From Cladosporium sp. IMV 00045 (Eukaryota; Ascomycota; Dothideomycetes; Cladosporiales; Cladosporiaceae), in contig MSJI02000929.1 in the NCBI GenBank assembly GCA_001931905.2, positions 1-49,233 of the forward strand: a stretch of DNA of 49,233 nt, written 5' to 3'. Of this stretch, positions 19,209 through 30,698 are shown one piece after another. Within the stretch, counting starts at the first letter, position 1; the number at the start of each line of letters is the position of its first letter. The notes under the pieces were generated by a model, which saw nothing but the letters and a program-made list of their open reading frames with translations, was not told the DNA's origin and did no database searches. Both the position numbers and the translations under genes were made by a program.

Positions 19209-21327
19209 TTTTTTATTTTTATTTTTTAAAATCATACTGCATTCAAGCTAAATAGCTTATGGCACGTCGTCTATCTTCGCGACGATCTCTATGACTTCTA
19301 CGTTTGCTCTCGCCTCGGACTCCATCCGTACAACCTTGCTCGCTGTCCCGACTTTTCAAAGCCGCCACAGCTTTTGGGCTTTGCGCCCTCCTACTTTCCT
19401 GTCGTTGTCACGCTTCATCTCTCACCTCACCCCCTTCCGCCCTCCAACATCATATCTTCCTCAACTGCATCCCGATCCAACCTTTCGATGTCCCACGAGT
19501 CATTCTTGTTCTCGTCTCCAGCCAGCTGCTTTCCCACTTCTGTGTTTTCAATAAACTGGAGGACTTCTGCAATAGCCTCGGCTGCAAACAGTGTCTTCAG
19601 GTCTGCCTGATCTGGCCTTCCGCCGATCTCGATCTTTCTCGCGCGCAGCTCCCGTAGCATAGAGTCCCGCTGCCTTCGCCATTTTCGGCATTTTAACAAG
19701 AGGTGGGCGACTGTTTGACTGTTCTCGCCACACCACCAGCATTGTGCATCTTGGGCCTTACCGATTCTCAGCAAGTGGGTACCGGTAACCGCATGGCCAG
19801 ACTTGAGCTGCAAGTAGCGAGCTGCAACAGATTTCTTCGCGTCTTTGAGCTGTTTGTTGATCTTGGTTGTTGGCTGCCACCTCTCCTTGATGGCTTGTTT
19901 CACGTACGATAGCGAGGCTGATCGCATTTCCTTGGGTTGTTGATTGGCTGCTCGTCGTGCCGTAGCGCGTGCTATCTTGTAGCCTTCTACATCATCGCGA
20001 TATGAAAGCCACGTCAAGGCCACTCGGCCTCCTGCGTCTTCGAGGCCTTGTGTGTGTCTTTTGATACCGGTGATTACCGGTAATTCCCATTGCTCGCTGT
20101 TCTGGATGGCGGTCAGTGCAGCTCGCGACTCCGTAGCAATCTCGGCGCGGCAGTGATCTGTCCTGGAGAGTATTGAGTTGAGGTTCTTCACGCCCGTGCC
20201 GATGGCGAACAACGCAGCATCGGCTGTTGTGATGTGATTGCCCAGCGATGACATTTTGGTCTTCCATGCATACTGTTCTTTCCATGCGACCCCTAGGCCA
20301 AAGCTGATATCCTTGGCTGTGCTCACAAACAGTGTTAGTTGTTGCGGGTTGTCGGGCTGCATTCTTTGCGGCGTCTCTGAGTAGCTTTGAGTCCGGATCA
20401 CTGGGCTTGCTGCGGGCCAGTCCACCTTGCGAGGCAGCTCGAACCCATACTCGGTGTCGTAGTTGGCGTGCCTCACTATCTGCTGTGCAAGTCTGCTTCC
20501 GAACGATCGGTGCGTCTTTTCCGCTCTCATCCAACCGATGCTCGACGGCTGGCCTGTTGCTCCTTCGTGTCGATAGAGCTCACCGTGGCGGAAGTTGGCA
20601 GGCAACAGCTGGTGCGTTGGATGGTCTCCGTTCGCATTGAGTGCTCGCACCGCGAACCTGGTCTGACGATGATCGAGGAGGTCTTGGGCGGTGGGTAAGC
20701 AGGACTCCGCCCGAAGGAAGGCTCGAGGGGTTGATCTCAACAGCCCTGTGATGGCCCTTGCCTGGCTGTTCAGCAATAGCTGTACTTTCTCCAACCGGTC
20801 TTTTTGGCCCCTCCACCAGATCTCCGACCCGTACATCGCCACGGAGCTGACCGAGGCCACGACCACTCTCCGCATCAAGTTGACGGACAAGCCGCCATTG
20901 CTCCTGCTGAGACTAGATACCCGCTGTAGGGCCCCTTTGGCTCTCGCCATCCTGTTCTCGAAGTGCGTCTTGAACGATAATTTCGAATCCAGCCAGAATC
21001 CGAGCCATTTAGTCGCCTCCTGCTTGATCGTAAATGTCTGCTCTCCGATGCGGACGGTTGCATCTTTTGCTGCTTGTAGAACCTTGCGACGCCTGCTGAA
21101 GACGAGTACTTCGGTTTTGCTGACCTCGAAATCGACTTTGTTGTCCGATCCCCATTGTATTGCATCTCTGGCGATATGTTCGAGCTTCCTTGTGCCTTCT
21201 TCCAAGTCATCACATTCTGTCACCAGCCCGATATCGTCCACGAACGAGATGGCTTGGAGCCTCATGTGTCTGTCTTCGAGCCACGGGAACATTGCCCTCA
21301 GAATTGCGATAGGGCCGAGGCATGCCC
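19209..21327 (-). mobile_element. LINE F: 5'-truncated, 621-codon open ORF2 end plus A-rich tail
   Basis: A frame of 621 codons (19427-21292) opens at the reverse-transcriptase catalytic motif (SFVDDIG), and coding similarity extends about 35 bp further upstream (LGPIAILRAM). It continues through thumb and linker (WLGFWLDSKLSFKTHF, LLNSQARAITGLLRST) to an RNase H-like domain and a C-terminal C-x2-C-x7-H-x4-C knuckle (CWWCGENSQTVAHLLLKC). About 195 bp of 3' UTR follow. The A-rich tail is seen as a T-rich run at 19209-19230, as expected for target-primed insertion. The RNase H-like domain lacks all four catalytic carboxylates although the frame is open. Confidence 0.9.
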
Positions 21328-21339
21328 CCCATCGTAGAG

Positions 21340-22010
21340 GCCCCTATCTCAAGCCCGCCTATATTCCAAGACTCCAGCTCTTATCCTGAGATTTGCTCCT
21401 TAAGCACACAGCAAAGGCTCCGCTGGTGGCGATACCACCTTGTATGAGGAACAAGGCTCCCAGTACGAGTGGGCCAGCGGCTTCCTTCTCTTTGTGTACC
21501 GACATGCGCATCCGTCCTTTCGAGCCACGCAGACGGTGTCAGCCGTCGCCGCCATTGCGCGCCACGCCCCGCGGCCGAAGCCGTTTCGCGTTACCTCGGG
21601 AGGTCTCCCTCGTCGAGGCCGACCATGTCTCGCCGTGTGGAATCGAGGCAGCGCCCTAGCCAGCAGCGAAGCCCCTTTGCCCACCCGACTAACCAACCCT
21701 ATTCTCGCATCTTAACAAGTCCGCCGCAGAGGGGCCCTGTCCCTCGTGAGGGCACAACCCTCATGTCTTAACAGATCCGCAGAACGGTGGTCTGTCTCCT
21801 GAGGAGCATATAGGCTGTGTCTTAACAAGTTCTCGGCGCCGGTGGCCTGTCCCCTCGCTTTCGCGTGCGGCTTCTACACCTCAACGGGGCGCAAGTCGGC
21901 TACCCTCGCCAGCACGCTGGTCCCAGAGCGCTCGTAGGTCAGGGGTGTCCTGTCTCTTGCCTAGCTCGATTGCACTTCCGCCGGCCTTGTTGTCTTAACA
22001 GTGTCCCTGT
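21340..22010. repeat. Repeat X, copy 2
   Basis: 21498-21640 aligns with 1352-1495. CTTAACAAG motifs recur at 21711, 21767 and 21821, with a CTTAACAGTG variant near 21993. It sits directly beyond the truncated 5' side of LINE F, as copy 1 does for LINE A. No coding sequence is recognised. Confidence 0.6.
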
Positions 22011-22156
22011 CCCCGTTACGCCATCACACAAGGTCCAAATTTACCGGCCATTCGAAAGGCCTGCGCTGGTGTGGCAGACGCCGTGGTTGCCCCTCTTTGT
22101 CCAGTTTCCGGCCGGAAACGCACCCCAAATCGCTCCCTGACTCTTTCCAGCTTTGT

Positions 22157-23193
22157 TCAGTCTTCCTTCTCACCTCGCACGGCGGCGATGGAAGGTCGCA
22201 ACGATTGGCACATGTACCCACCGAGATAGATCAAGTCAAAGCAAGTCGCCACCCAGAAGTTCGTGCGGGACGAGGCAGTGGCCGTCGATTCCCATTTATG
22301 AGGTTCGTGAAGCCATCGCAAGTAGAAGAGCAGGTTCACCACGGCGAAGCACGTCGCGTTCAGTAGGCTGTAAAGGCGGTCGTGTCAGCACAGACTCCCG
22401 ACGCCGACGCGGTTCAACTCACCATCCGGTAAAATCCATGTCGTCGTCTTCCGCGTTCAGCAGAATTGAAACGTCCGCAGCACCCCCGGCCAAGAGCTGG
22501 CCGACCTGCCACAACAGGTACGCACGCTCCTGCGCAACGCCATCGAGCAAGCAGAGACACGGCAGCAAGAAGGTGTGCGAGACGAGGGGGTGAGTAGAAT
22601 GCCAGTCGGTTCCTGCGGCGATTCCGTCGTCAGTGTCAACGATGATAATCAACTGCGAAGACTGCCGATCGTTGCGATCAGACGCAAGGGACACAAGGCA
22701 CTCACACTCGGTATCGTAGTTTGCCTCTCAGCCTCGAGAAGAGCCACGTGAGGGCGGCGAACTGATAGTACACCCCCAAGATGATAATGTAGATGATGAT
22801 CAAGAAAACGTGCCAATTGGATCGTGGCTGCGGATCGAGGGAGAAGCTGCCGGGGGACAACGCCCGTTCTTCCTCTCCGTGGAGTCTCACTGGCATTCTC
22901 AATGTAGGCATTCTTGATCAGGGCGGACGAGGGACTGGAGTCTTGTTTGATGGTGCGTCCAGGTCAGAGCCGCGGAATTCGACGTTCATCGTGCCAGCGT
23001 CCGCTTCGCGCGTGCGTATGTGGAAACGAAACAGGCCCCCATCATGAATAGTGTCCGCCGTGTCTTCACTCGGTGAACCATCAATGCTTTCATTAGATGC
23101 AGGATCCAGCCAGGGTGAACCCACCATGAGGACATCAGGTCTGTAGGATTTCACGCCGTCATTATCCGTCGTTCGGAGGGAAATTCTCCGCAT
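22157..23193 (-). pseudogene. Multi-pass membrane protein of unknown function, with in-frame TGA
   Basis: Exon 1 ends at 22708, exon 2 is 22423-22652 and exon 3 is 22157-22367. Introns 22653-22707 (GTGTGA...GCAG) and 22368-22422 (GTGAGT...ACAG) are both 55 bp and keep frame. The joined C-terminal part has several hydrophobic segments: WHVFLIIIYIIILGVYYQF, THPLVSHTFLLPCLCLL, CFAVVNLLFYLRWL and NFWVATCFDLIYLGG. In exon 1 a single TGA at 22918 separates this part from an upstream open stretch with hydrophilic, acidic character that starts at an ATG at 23193. CGA to TGA would explain the stop. If the TGA is genuine, a shorter protein could start at the ATG at 22911. I do not recognise the family. 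Confidence 0.55.
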
Positions 23194-25920
23194 GGTACAG
23201 CAAGGGCACATTACTTGCAACCAAGGGGAGGCATGGGGTGATGGCCTGCCCGACCATGTGGAGCCGCTGCATAAGACAAGCATTCGCCGCTCGCCTGGCC
23301 AAACGAAATACGACAGAGTGTTGTATACAACACAACCGGGGAGGGACAAAGCGCCTTGCCCTACAAATCAGAGAGACCTGCGAGAGCACATCTGAGGACC
23401 AGGGCAGGCAGAACGATGTGTGCCCCATCCTGTTCTATGCCTTGCGCAGAAAGGTTGCGAGGTGGGTCCATCAGGCAGACCTGGCATCCAACACGCCTTC
23501 TCTTCTGGATATGATTTTCTACTCCAGCAGCGGAAGCGGTAAACTCTACAGGATGGTCAGCAGTGCCGAACTCGATATCGCAGAATTCCACCATTTTGAG
23601 TGGGCGTGTCAATCAAGGCCGGTTGGTGCCAAATCTGCCTAGAACTAGTTGCTTTAGCGCATCCTAGACCTAGAACTAGCTTCGCAACGGCCATGCGCGA
23701 AATTCCAAGCTTTGCAACGGCGCTCATGCACCCATGTACATTGCGATTGCTTGCCATCTGAAAGAACCTGTTCATTTTGTGCAAGCGACATTCTGCCAAT
23801 CGGATCGAACGACGAATGGGTAACTTAGCGTGATTGGCCCGAGTGCAGATATCTGCATTTTTCAACCCTCGAACAATGCGCACTATCTGCTCTTATGGGG
23901 CTCCATTGATGCAATTATCGCTTATGCCAGCCATCACCTATCCCCACTGGTGCTAAAGATCGGTGCCATATTCCCTGATCAGTTACTGTCTCGCTCGTGC
24001 CCCCAAATACATCCGCAAACGGGATGCAGATCATCTTCACGCCCTCACAATGGCGTGTCCAAGCGTGCGCCGTCCTTGCCCGGGGATCGCGATCCTAAGC
24101 TTACCAACGTTGCCTTCGAGTGCTTCCAAGTCCGTTGGAACCCGCGCCGGCCCTAACGTCTGCCCGAGTGGAGCAAGCTTGTATCACGCGCACCGTCCCC
24201 AACAAACGGCCCATTGGCGGGGGGAGGACGGATCGAAATGCCAATTGACGGACCTCTCGAAGCCTCGTCCTTGGTCTCGGACAGCGCAGTGTCCACCGCA
24301 AATGACTCGCAGCATCCACTGACCAGGTTGCACGCCGCCGTGAGCCTCCCATCAAGTTTCGAGGTTTCGAAGACATAGGTGCCCCGAAATGAGAGCCATG
24401 GACGTGGGGGCGTAAGCCTGCACCACATACATTGTAAGCTGCATTGATCGACAAATGCCTTGTCGTCGATCATCCACTCCAAACGTCTGATGTGCAGATA
24501 GATGATAAATCTGCCGCATCGCAGGATGTACAGGCCAGCAGATTGCGGCAGGAGCATCAGCATAGCGCGCGCGCTACCGCGGCGCCACACCCGAATTCAG
24601 CAAGTCTGGCGCGGCACGCCAACCTGTCTAAAATCCTATGTTGCAAGGTTCAAGGAAGCTTTCGCATCGAACCCTAACTGAACTTCACTCCTGTACAGAG
24701 AACGCTCCGATGAAACGATTTGACGGGTGAGTCGGGTATGCTATCGAGGTAGGGGCCCTCCAAGCGCAGTGTCACTCCACATGCGCCTTCTGATACCACG
24801 GCCTCAATTCTCCGCCCTGCGATCGGCATGCCTCCCCAGGATCACGGACGCGTCTTCGCACTCGTCACACACCGTCGCTACTTCAGCACAGGGACCTGGA
24901 TTTCTGCAAATGCTCAACATGCTCAACCTGCTCGCGAGATAGGCTCGGGTGCCTGTAACACACCATCGCTCGAACGCGCAAACGGCAGACCCCACAGCAA
25001 GCAGCCGCAACATGAGGGCCTGCCGCACGGGCGTTTCGTCGACAGCTGCCGTGCTCGGCTTGACGCCTGCTCACCGGGTGGCCGATTCTGGGCGTTGACT
25101 CCAGATGTCCTGGACAGCATCCGGCACAACAGGACTCTACGGACGTCGAAGAAGTACGAGGCGACGTCGACCTTTCAACCCGGTACCCGCACTCAATGAG
25201 AAGCTTAGAGTAGCTGCTCAGTGGCTATCGAACGCGCAGCCCGCGCAGCAACGGATTTAGACAAACTGACTTACCCGGATGGTGGCTGGCAGGAAATACT
25301 GCCCAGCTCTCCGCACGGGGCACTGAAGTACACGAACAAGGGTATTCTCTTTACGTATCTCGGGCGGCGGGAGGGAGCGGGCGAGGATGCGGCAACCAAG
25401 GCCGGCTTTGTGCCTGAGACCGAATGTTGCCTCGTTGAAACCATCAAAGAGCAGTTGTGACTTCTGAGATCGGGCGGGGCGTCCGACACTGTTGAGGTGT
25501 GTTCGGTGCGTGGAGTCCGGAGCGCTCTCAACCCCTCGTGCACCTACCGACTAACAACAACCAGTAGCAGCAACAACAGAACAGGCGGCGATTGCGATGA
25601 TCAGAGCCGGGCGCATATGCCCTGCTGGCTCGACTGAGAAGGTCCCGAAGCAGTGGTAGCGAGATGAGAACGTCGAACAATCTCGGCGAAACGACTGGCC
25701 CAGGTGCTGATCTTCGAGCATAACAGCGGTCCCACAGTGAAGGCTTGTTGTTGGGAGAGTGCAACGATGTCGGAGACGAATCGTCGGTCTTGTCACCTAA
25801 CCAGCGATGCGATGAGCATAAGAGTTGGTTGATCCCATACAAGCATTTACACACAACCCACACCACCCCGTCCGTCGCAGCGTTGCCGTTTCTCTCCCAT
25901 AAAGGATGCTTGAGGTCAGC
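23194..25920. other. Long stretch without a supported gene
   Basis: Several ORFs of 60-146 codons overlap on both strands (for example 23361-23612 and 24153-24590 minus; 24828-25199 and 25221-25460 plus), but none shows a recognised domain. The minus frame 23361-23612 could be an upstream exon of the membrane protein gene, and 24153-24590 has plausible amino-acid composition; neither could be connected by convincing splice sites. A short direct repeat, CCTAGAACTAG, occurs at about 23637 and 23670. Confidence 0.35.
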
Positions 25921-27133
25921 ATGTCGGGATTGACAGACACATCAAGCGTGAGTGGCCCATCTTCGGGTGAGCTTGTTGGATTCTGGTTAACGTGTCAACA
26001 GTACATTGCGAATGGTGTCAACGACGGAGCCGATAACATTGCACATTGGCAGTTTCTCGACAGTCATGTCTGGGACCCGAGCTGGCAGATGTTCCCCCCG
26101 TACGCAGGCCAGCAGCCACAGGCGTCTTTCGAGGGCCTGGCGCAGACCAATCCTTGGCCGATGGTTGCGGATGCGCGCACCCTCTCAGGCATCGTCCCAG
26201 GAGGAGGCGGCGGTACCGTGCAAGACCAGTGGGTGGATCAGTATGGTCTTCACCCGGGACACGATCTCTCGTCTGCGACTCTTGCAGGCCCGGGAGAGTA
26301 CCAGATCCCAAGGTCGCTGGATCCGCGGCTGCTCAGTTTGTGTACCACTCAGTTCAGTCTCGATGAGTATGGTGAGGCCAACGCTGCCGCACGGTATGTT
26401 TGACACTCACCTTTGTGTAGATCAGGTTCCCGCTGACCTCTGCAGCAGTCCAATACCGCCGACACACTTCGGCTGGCGACAGAACCCGAATGATGGTACG
26501 AATCCTTCCGGTGTTGCCTCCGCTCTCACCCTCCCGGAGCATGCTTTGCGACAACCCAGCCAAGTGGACCTATGCCACGATCACCCGACGCCACACGCAG
26601 CGCGCGAACCTTGGACCAACGCGGAAGACGACGAGGTTCGCAGCTTCATATACTGGGATCGGATGTTGTCTTGGGACAGAATCGGCGATATCGTATGCGA
26701 AACGCACAACCACTGCTACACTCGGCGCCTTCACTGACATGTCCAGATGCACGAGGCTGACTTTCCAGCGAGAAGCACCAAACAGTACATGGAGCGCTAC
26801 GAGGCGATGCGAGGCGCGGGCTGGCGCGATGGACGCCGGAAGTCCCTCGGCTTGGACGGACCAGACGGTGAAGCGCCAACGCCGTGGACGATCGAGGAGG
26901 AGCATCACCTTACCAACGCTGTGAACATTGTTCGGAGGAGCGTCTTCCGGAGGGTCAGGGATAAGGTACGCTACGAGTCCAGTTCTGTCGAGTCTGAGTG
27001 CTACGCGATCGATCGTACTGACGGGTTTCAGATGCCTCGCCGTGGCTACAGTCGGAGGAGTGTCTGGGGGTACACGGAGCGGTTTGGTCGAAGCCGTCTG
27101 GTTGTGTGGAAGCTAGGCCTGGCTTCTCGTTGA
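25921..27133 (+). CDS. Two-repeat Myb/SANT-like DNA-binding protein
   Basis: Five exons give a 328-aa protein: 25921-25947, 26002-26393, 26446-26692, 26747-26965 and 27032-27133. All four introns (52-66 bp) have GT...AG ends and keep frame. The N-terminal 190 residues are Gly, Pro and Gln-rich and probably unstructured. A first Myb/SANT repeat begins at about residue 195 (PWTNAEDDEVRSFIYWDR) and is split by intron 3. A second begins at about residue 268 (PWTIEEEHHLTNAVN) and is split by intron 4, ending with SRRSVWGYTERF. The tryptophan spacing fits Myb helices. It is likely a nuclear regulator; target genes are unknown. The original ATG could instead be the in-frame one at 25906. Confidence 0.8.
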
Positions 27134-28423
27134 CGTCCGACGCTCTCTCGGTGCCGCCAGTCCACACTCAACGCTTGTAAGGGAGCAGATCTTCGCGATC
27201 ACTGGGAGGGAGTGCCGGTAGTCTGCACCTCGGCCGAGAGCGGACACAACGCCGTGCGTACATGAGTAGCGATCTCACGGATTGATATCGCGCAGTGAAG
27301 ATGATGGGGTGCTGGAACCAAGCCACAAGGTCTGTAGTATTAGTGAATTGCCCCGCTGGTCTGCGAAGGGCGTAATGTAGGCATAATAGTGTCTGGGGAG
27401 TCATCCAGCCGTAGAGTAGACGGTTGCGAACATCATTCTCTTGAGTGCCATCACTAAGCCTATCACCTGCGAAGTATGTCACACTCTCCAATATTGTCGC
27501 AGTACTACGAGTCGTCCTTGGTGGTATCGTACGACGCGTGGTCGGTAACTTGTTCTGTTGTACAACGCAATTCTTGACTCAAACGAATCTGTTAACTGCC
27601 ATCGGCTCGGGGGTGTGCGGAGACTTCCCGAAAAGGTAACGGATCTCTCCTCTTGCGGGCTCTGGCGACGGCTTTTGAACTTTAGACCTACTTCTTAGGG
27701 TTGGGGTTGGGGTTGTAATCGCTCAGTCAGCGGTGCGTTCGACCTCGATGTATGCAAAAACGCCCAGCGAATCAAGCCTATTCTTATCACGTTAGCTGAA
27801 GGTGGAATGGGAGGGGAGGAGGGGAGGCAATTGCATTGAAAATGACCGGTCCTCCATACTGCAAATGAGCAGAGCGTAGGGTTGTTGCTTCTGGAGATTT
27901 GTGGTCGTCGTCAACATCTTACCATTGCTTGGACAAAGCACCATCATTCGAGCATACGTTCACCATGTCACTTCCCATGTCATCTGACTATTATTGGCCC
28001 AACTCGACTTTCACATATCCAGTGGTGAATTAGATGGAAACATCGCGCCGTGTAATCCATACCGCAGGCATCGATGCGTAGTTCTAATTCTTCCAAGTTT
28101 GTCAGCCTGGTAACGTTACGATTCCACGACACAGCACGGAAACAACAAATCCGGTGCCCAGCATAGAGGGCGTTCCGTGTTCCACGACATAGCCTGGTCG
28201 AGGCATGTCCAGTGGGGAACATAAAGAGGGGGTCATATTGTCACAGGGTACAATCTTGGCTCTCTCGCCCTGGCCTACCCTACAGCTCAGGAGCGATGTC
28301 TAGGGCGCCGCGATGGGACCCCCACAGAATATAAATACCAAGCAAGATAGCATACCCGCTGCTTTCACAGCCCGAGCGGAGTGAACTATATACGGGATTG
28401 TACACTGGAAAAACCCTCAAGCC
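27134..28423. other. Intergenic, no gene supported
   Basis: The ORF 27168-27491 (minus, 107 codons) is the best candidate but has no recognised feature. The stretch contains a telomere-like tract (27695-27715) and, near 28328-28335, an AATATAAATA box upstream of the gene at 28424. Confidence 0.4.
27695..27715 (+). repeat. Telomere-like TTAGGG/TTGGGG tract
   Basis: The sequence runs TTAGGGTTGGGGTTGGGGTT. It is one canonical fungal telomere unit followed by G-rich variants, and is very short. Confidence 0.6.
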
Positions 28424-29164
28424 TTGAGAGCGTGGCCCTCCCATCTCTCTGCGAAGTTAACGAGCACTCGTCCACACGTCTTCGAGAAAAGCTCACTTCC
28501 CAGCCTGCCCAGCCATATCATGCACCTCCAAGATCTATATATGGAGGACTCATCTCCCGACTGCAAGACCCCATGTCGGCCAACGTTACTGACTCCAATG
28601 GAAGACCCCGTACGAACCCGACGCTCCGAAAGCCCGATAAGTGACATGGAGTTGGATGACATGTCGTCCAGTAGTGAAGATGTGGCCCAACAATCTCCGC
28701 GCCGGCCGAGATGCGGGTCGTTGATACTTCGCTGCGTGGATTGCTCGAACGTCGTCCTCATCGAATACGGCGGAGGCGCCGTCCCTCGTCGTCTACGTTT
28801 GTTGGACTTGACATCGAGATCCAACGGTGTCGCGCTCACCAATTGCAGACACTGCTTTGGTCGCGCCAAAAGGGGATTGGAAGGTCGGGTTCGCCCCGCT
28901 CGAGATCAGTACCACCTGGCGCGAAGCTCGACGATGTGTCCGGCAGTGTGGAACGCATCTGATTTCGTCAAGGCGGCTGCTTTGGTGCTAGGTGAGCCCG
29001 TCGCGCTCATGATGGCTGGCAGAGTGTGCCTCCACATCGCCTGGGACCGCGTCGCCCGAGCCTTGGACGCGCGAGATAGGGCGGTGAGCCTGGACGTGTC
29101 GCAGTGGGTCACTGGCGATGGGCGGAATGTCATTCTGCCGCACCTCGCCGGCAACTGGGTGTGA
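28424..29164 (+). CDS. Hypothetical protein with two CxxC motifs
   Basis: A single frame of 246 codons. No family is recognised. The first 95 residues are Ser/Pro/acidic-rich and probably disordered. A compact region from about residue 97 contains LRCVDCSNVVLIEYGGG and, about 40 residues on, NCRHCFGRAKRG, two CxxC pairs that could bind zinc as a ribbon-type site. The C-terminal third (KAAALVLGEPVALMMAG, GRNVILPHLAGNWV) looks folded. The true start may be the in-frame ATG at 28520 (MHLQDLY) or 28541. A TATA-like box lies about 90 bp upstream of 28424. Confidence 0.55.
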   Translation: MRAWPSHLSAKLTSTRPHVFEKSSLPSLPSHIMHLQDLYMEDSSPDCKTPCRPTLLTPMEDPVRTRRSESPISDMELDDMSSSSEDVAQQSPRRPRCGSLILRCVDCSNVVLIEYGGGAVPRRLRLLDLTSRSNGVALTNCRHCFGRAKRGLEGRVRPARDQYHLARSSTMCPAVWNASDFVKAAALVLGEPVALMMAGRVCLHIAWDRVARALDARDRAVSLDVSQWVTGDGRNVILPHLAGNWV

Positions 29165-29634
29165 ACTGGTGGATTGTGCTTGTCTGAGATTTCGTGCTTG
29201 ACCCTTCCAAGGGCATGGTGGTGGTTGGGTGGAGTAAGTTACAGGTGGTCGCAAGCTGAGACGCATCCAATCGCAACAACTTGAACCTTTTGTATTCAAT
29301 CTGTATCTAGTGATTTTGAATGGGTGAGATCACGTCTTCGCATTCTCCATTCGCATTCTTTTCTTCTCTTTGGCCACGGGGCACGCCTGTGTGGGCGACG
29401 AAGCTAATCGTCTATCGCACGCCCGTTGTCAATCTCAAGCTCGGTCGCGCATATTCTTCTCCTCTGGAATTCCTTGCAGCTGTCCACATGCGGTCTCGTC
29501 TTGTTGCATGTTAACATGCCTTGACATTTCGTTGCATGAATGTATACCATCTTCGTCGCTCGATCATTGCACTGTCCACTGACAATGAACGCTGGCGAAC
29601 TGGGTGAAGGCTCCCGGGTATTCCAATGGCCACA
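29165..29634. other. Intergenic, nothing recognised
   Basis: Spacer between the 3' ends of two convergent hypothetical genes. No convincing ORF, RNA or repeat was found. Confidence 0.5.
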
Positions 29635-30510
29635 TCAGGTCTTGAACACCTCGCGGGCCCTCTGCAAGCGCCCATTTCTGCTCACCGTTCCGTCGCGGTG
29701 AGCCAGTGCGCCATTTGATATGATGGGCATCATGAGAGCCGGCAAATCGTAAAATTCCTCCAATGTCTTACACTTCTTCGGTTTTCGGTCAAAATCGAGA
29801 TCCCCCCAAGAGTGAGAATCATCACCGGCTGCCAGTCTCGAATGCGTCTCATACGGGGTGAGCGGCCGCCTGGTGTTGATGACGAGTGGCACGAGGGGAG
29901 CTTCCGGGCACAAACGTGAGTACAATGCTGGCCTGCCGAACATTTGCTTTCTCGTAGGACGTTTGAGGATCTCTTTGAGCTTGTCTTGCTTGTTGAAGAA
30001 ACTGGCTTGCCAGTAGTCAGGCCACTCATTCTTGAGGTATACGGCAAAGTCTTGATAGGGAGGACCGGAGCGAACAGCCTCATCCGGCGATGGCGAGGCG
30101 AGAGGAACCGGTGTAATTGTCTTTACTGACCGCAGCTCTGGCAGGTAATCGGCTGTATCTGACGCTTCAGACCTGCCTCCCTTGTTGGTGTGCCCAGAAT
30201 GTATCGCAAATGCGGCAGCACATGACTTGCATCCGGCGTCCGGCAGCTCTGACGTTTCGGACATTGCGTATGTGCTACGACCGCCACGGCCAGGCCGTAT
30301 GTCATCTGCATGTTGCCATCTGTGAGAGTCGAGACATGCACCCCGTAATTCACCCACTGTTCTACGGGCGCGCTTGGAGCTGGCCGTGAACAAGGGCTTG
30401 CAGCTCTCGCAAAGCACCCGTGGACGGACAAAGCCGACGTCCGGAACGCGTCTGACGCCCTCAATATTCATGATCACCTCCTCTTCTTTAACGAGTCGAA
30501 CCGTTGGCAT
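29635..30510 (-). CDS. Hypothetical protein with two CxxC motifs, start uncertain
   Basis: A 291-codon frame with good protein character and no recognised family. Near residue 35 is VLCESCKPLF and near residue 95 GCKSCAAAF, a possible zinc-binding pair. The central part carries an aromatic block (FAVYLKNEWPDYWQASFF), then KQMFGRPALYSRLCPEAP and LEEFYDLPALMMP. The same frame remains open upstream of the ATG at 30510 to 30698 and keeps a protein-like composition, so the real N-terminus probably lies further right, perhaps after an intron ending near 30690. It converges on the gene at 28424-29164. Confidence 0.55.
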   Translation of the reverse strand: MPTVRLVKEEEVIMNIEGVRRVPDVGFVRPRVLCESCKPLFTASSKRARRTVGELRGACLDSHRWQHADDIRPGRGGRSTYAMSETSELPDAGCKSCAAAFAIHSGHTNKGGRSEASDTADYLPELRSVKTITPVPLASPSPDEAVRSGPPYQDFAVYLKNEWPDYWQASFFNKQDKLKEILKRPTRKQMFGRPALYSRLCPEAPLVPLVINTRRPLTPYETHSRLAAGDDSHSWGDLDFDRKPKKCKTLEEFYDLPALMMPIISNGALAHRDGTVSRNGRLQRAREVFKT

Positions 30511-30698
30511 GTCCGCCTCATTGTCTTCGTCGACTGCCGCATCTTTCGCTCGGTTGATATCACGTTGAGTGATCTCCAGCTGGCCAGAAGATGATGTGGT
30601 CTGGCTCTGAATGTACTCGTTGTTCGGCTGCGGTTTGAGGTTGTGCCGGTCGCCGAAACGAAAGGCCGCGTCTTTCTTTCGTTGCCATGCTGCGCTTT

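Noticed and set aside
20580..20816. 78-codon minus ORF similar to 581-925
   Set aside because: Both are the same off-frame reading of homologous LINE sequence, which explains their similarity.
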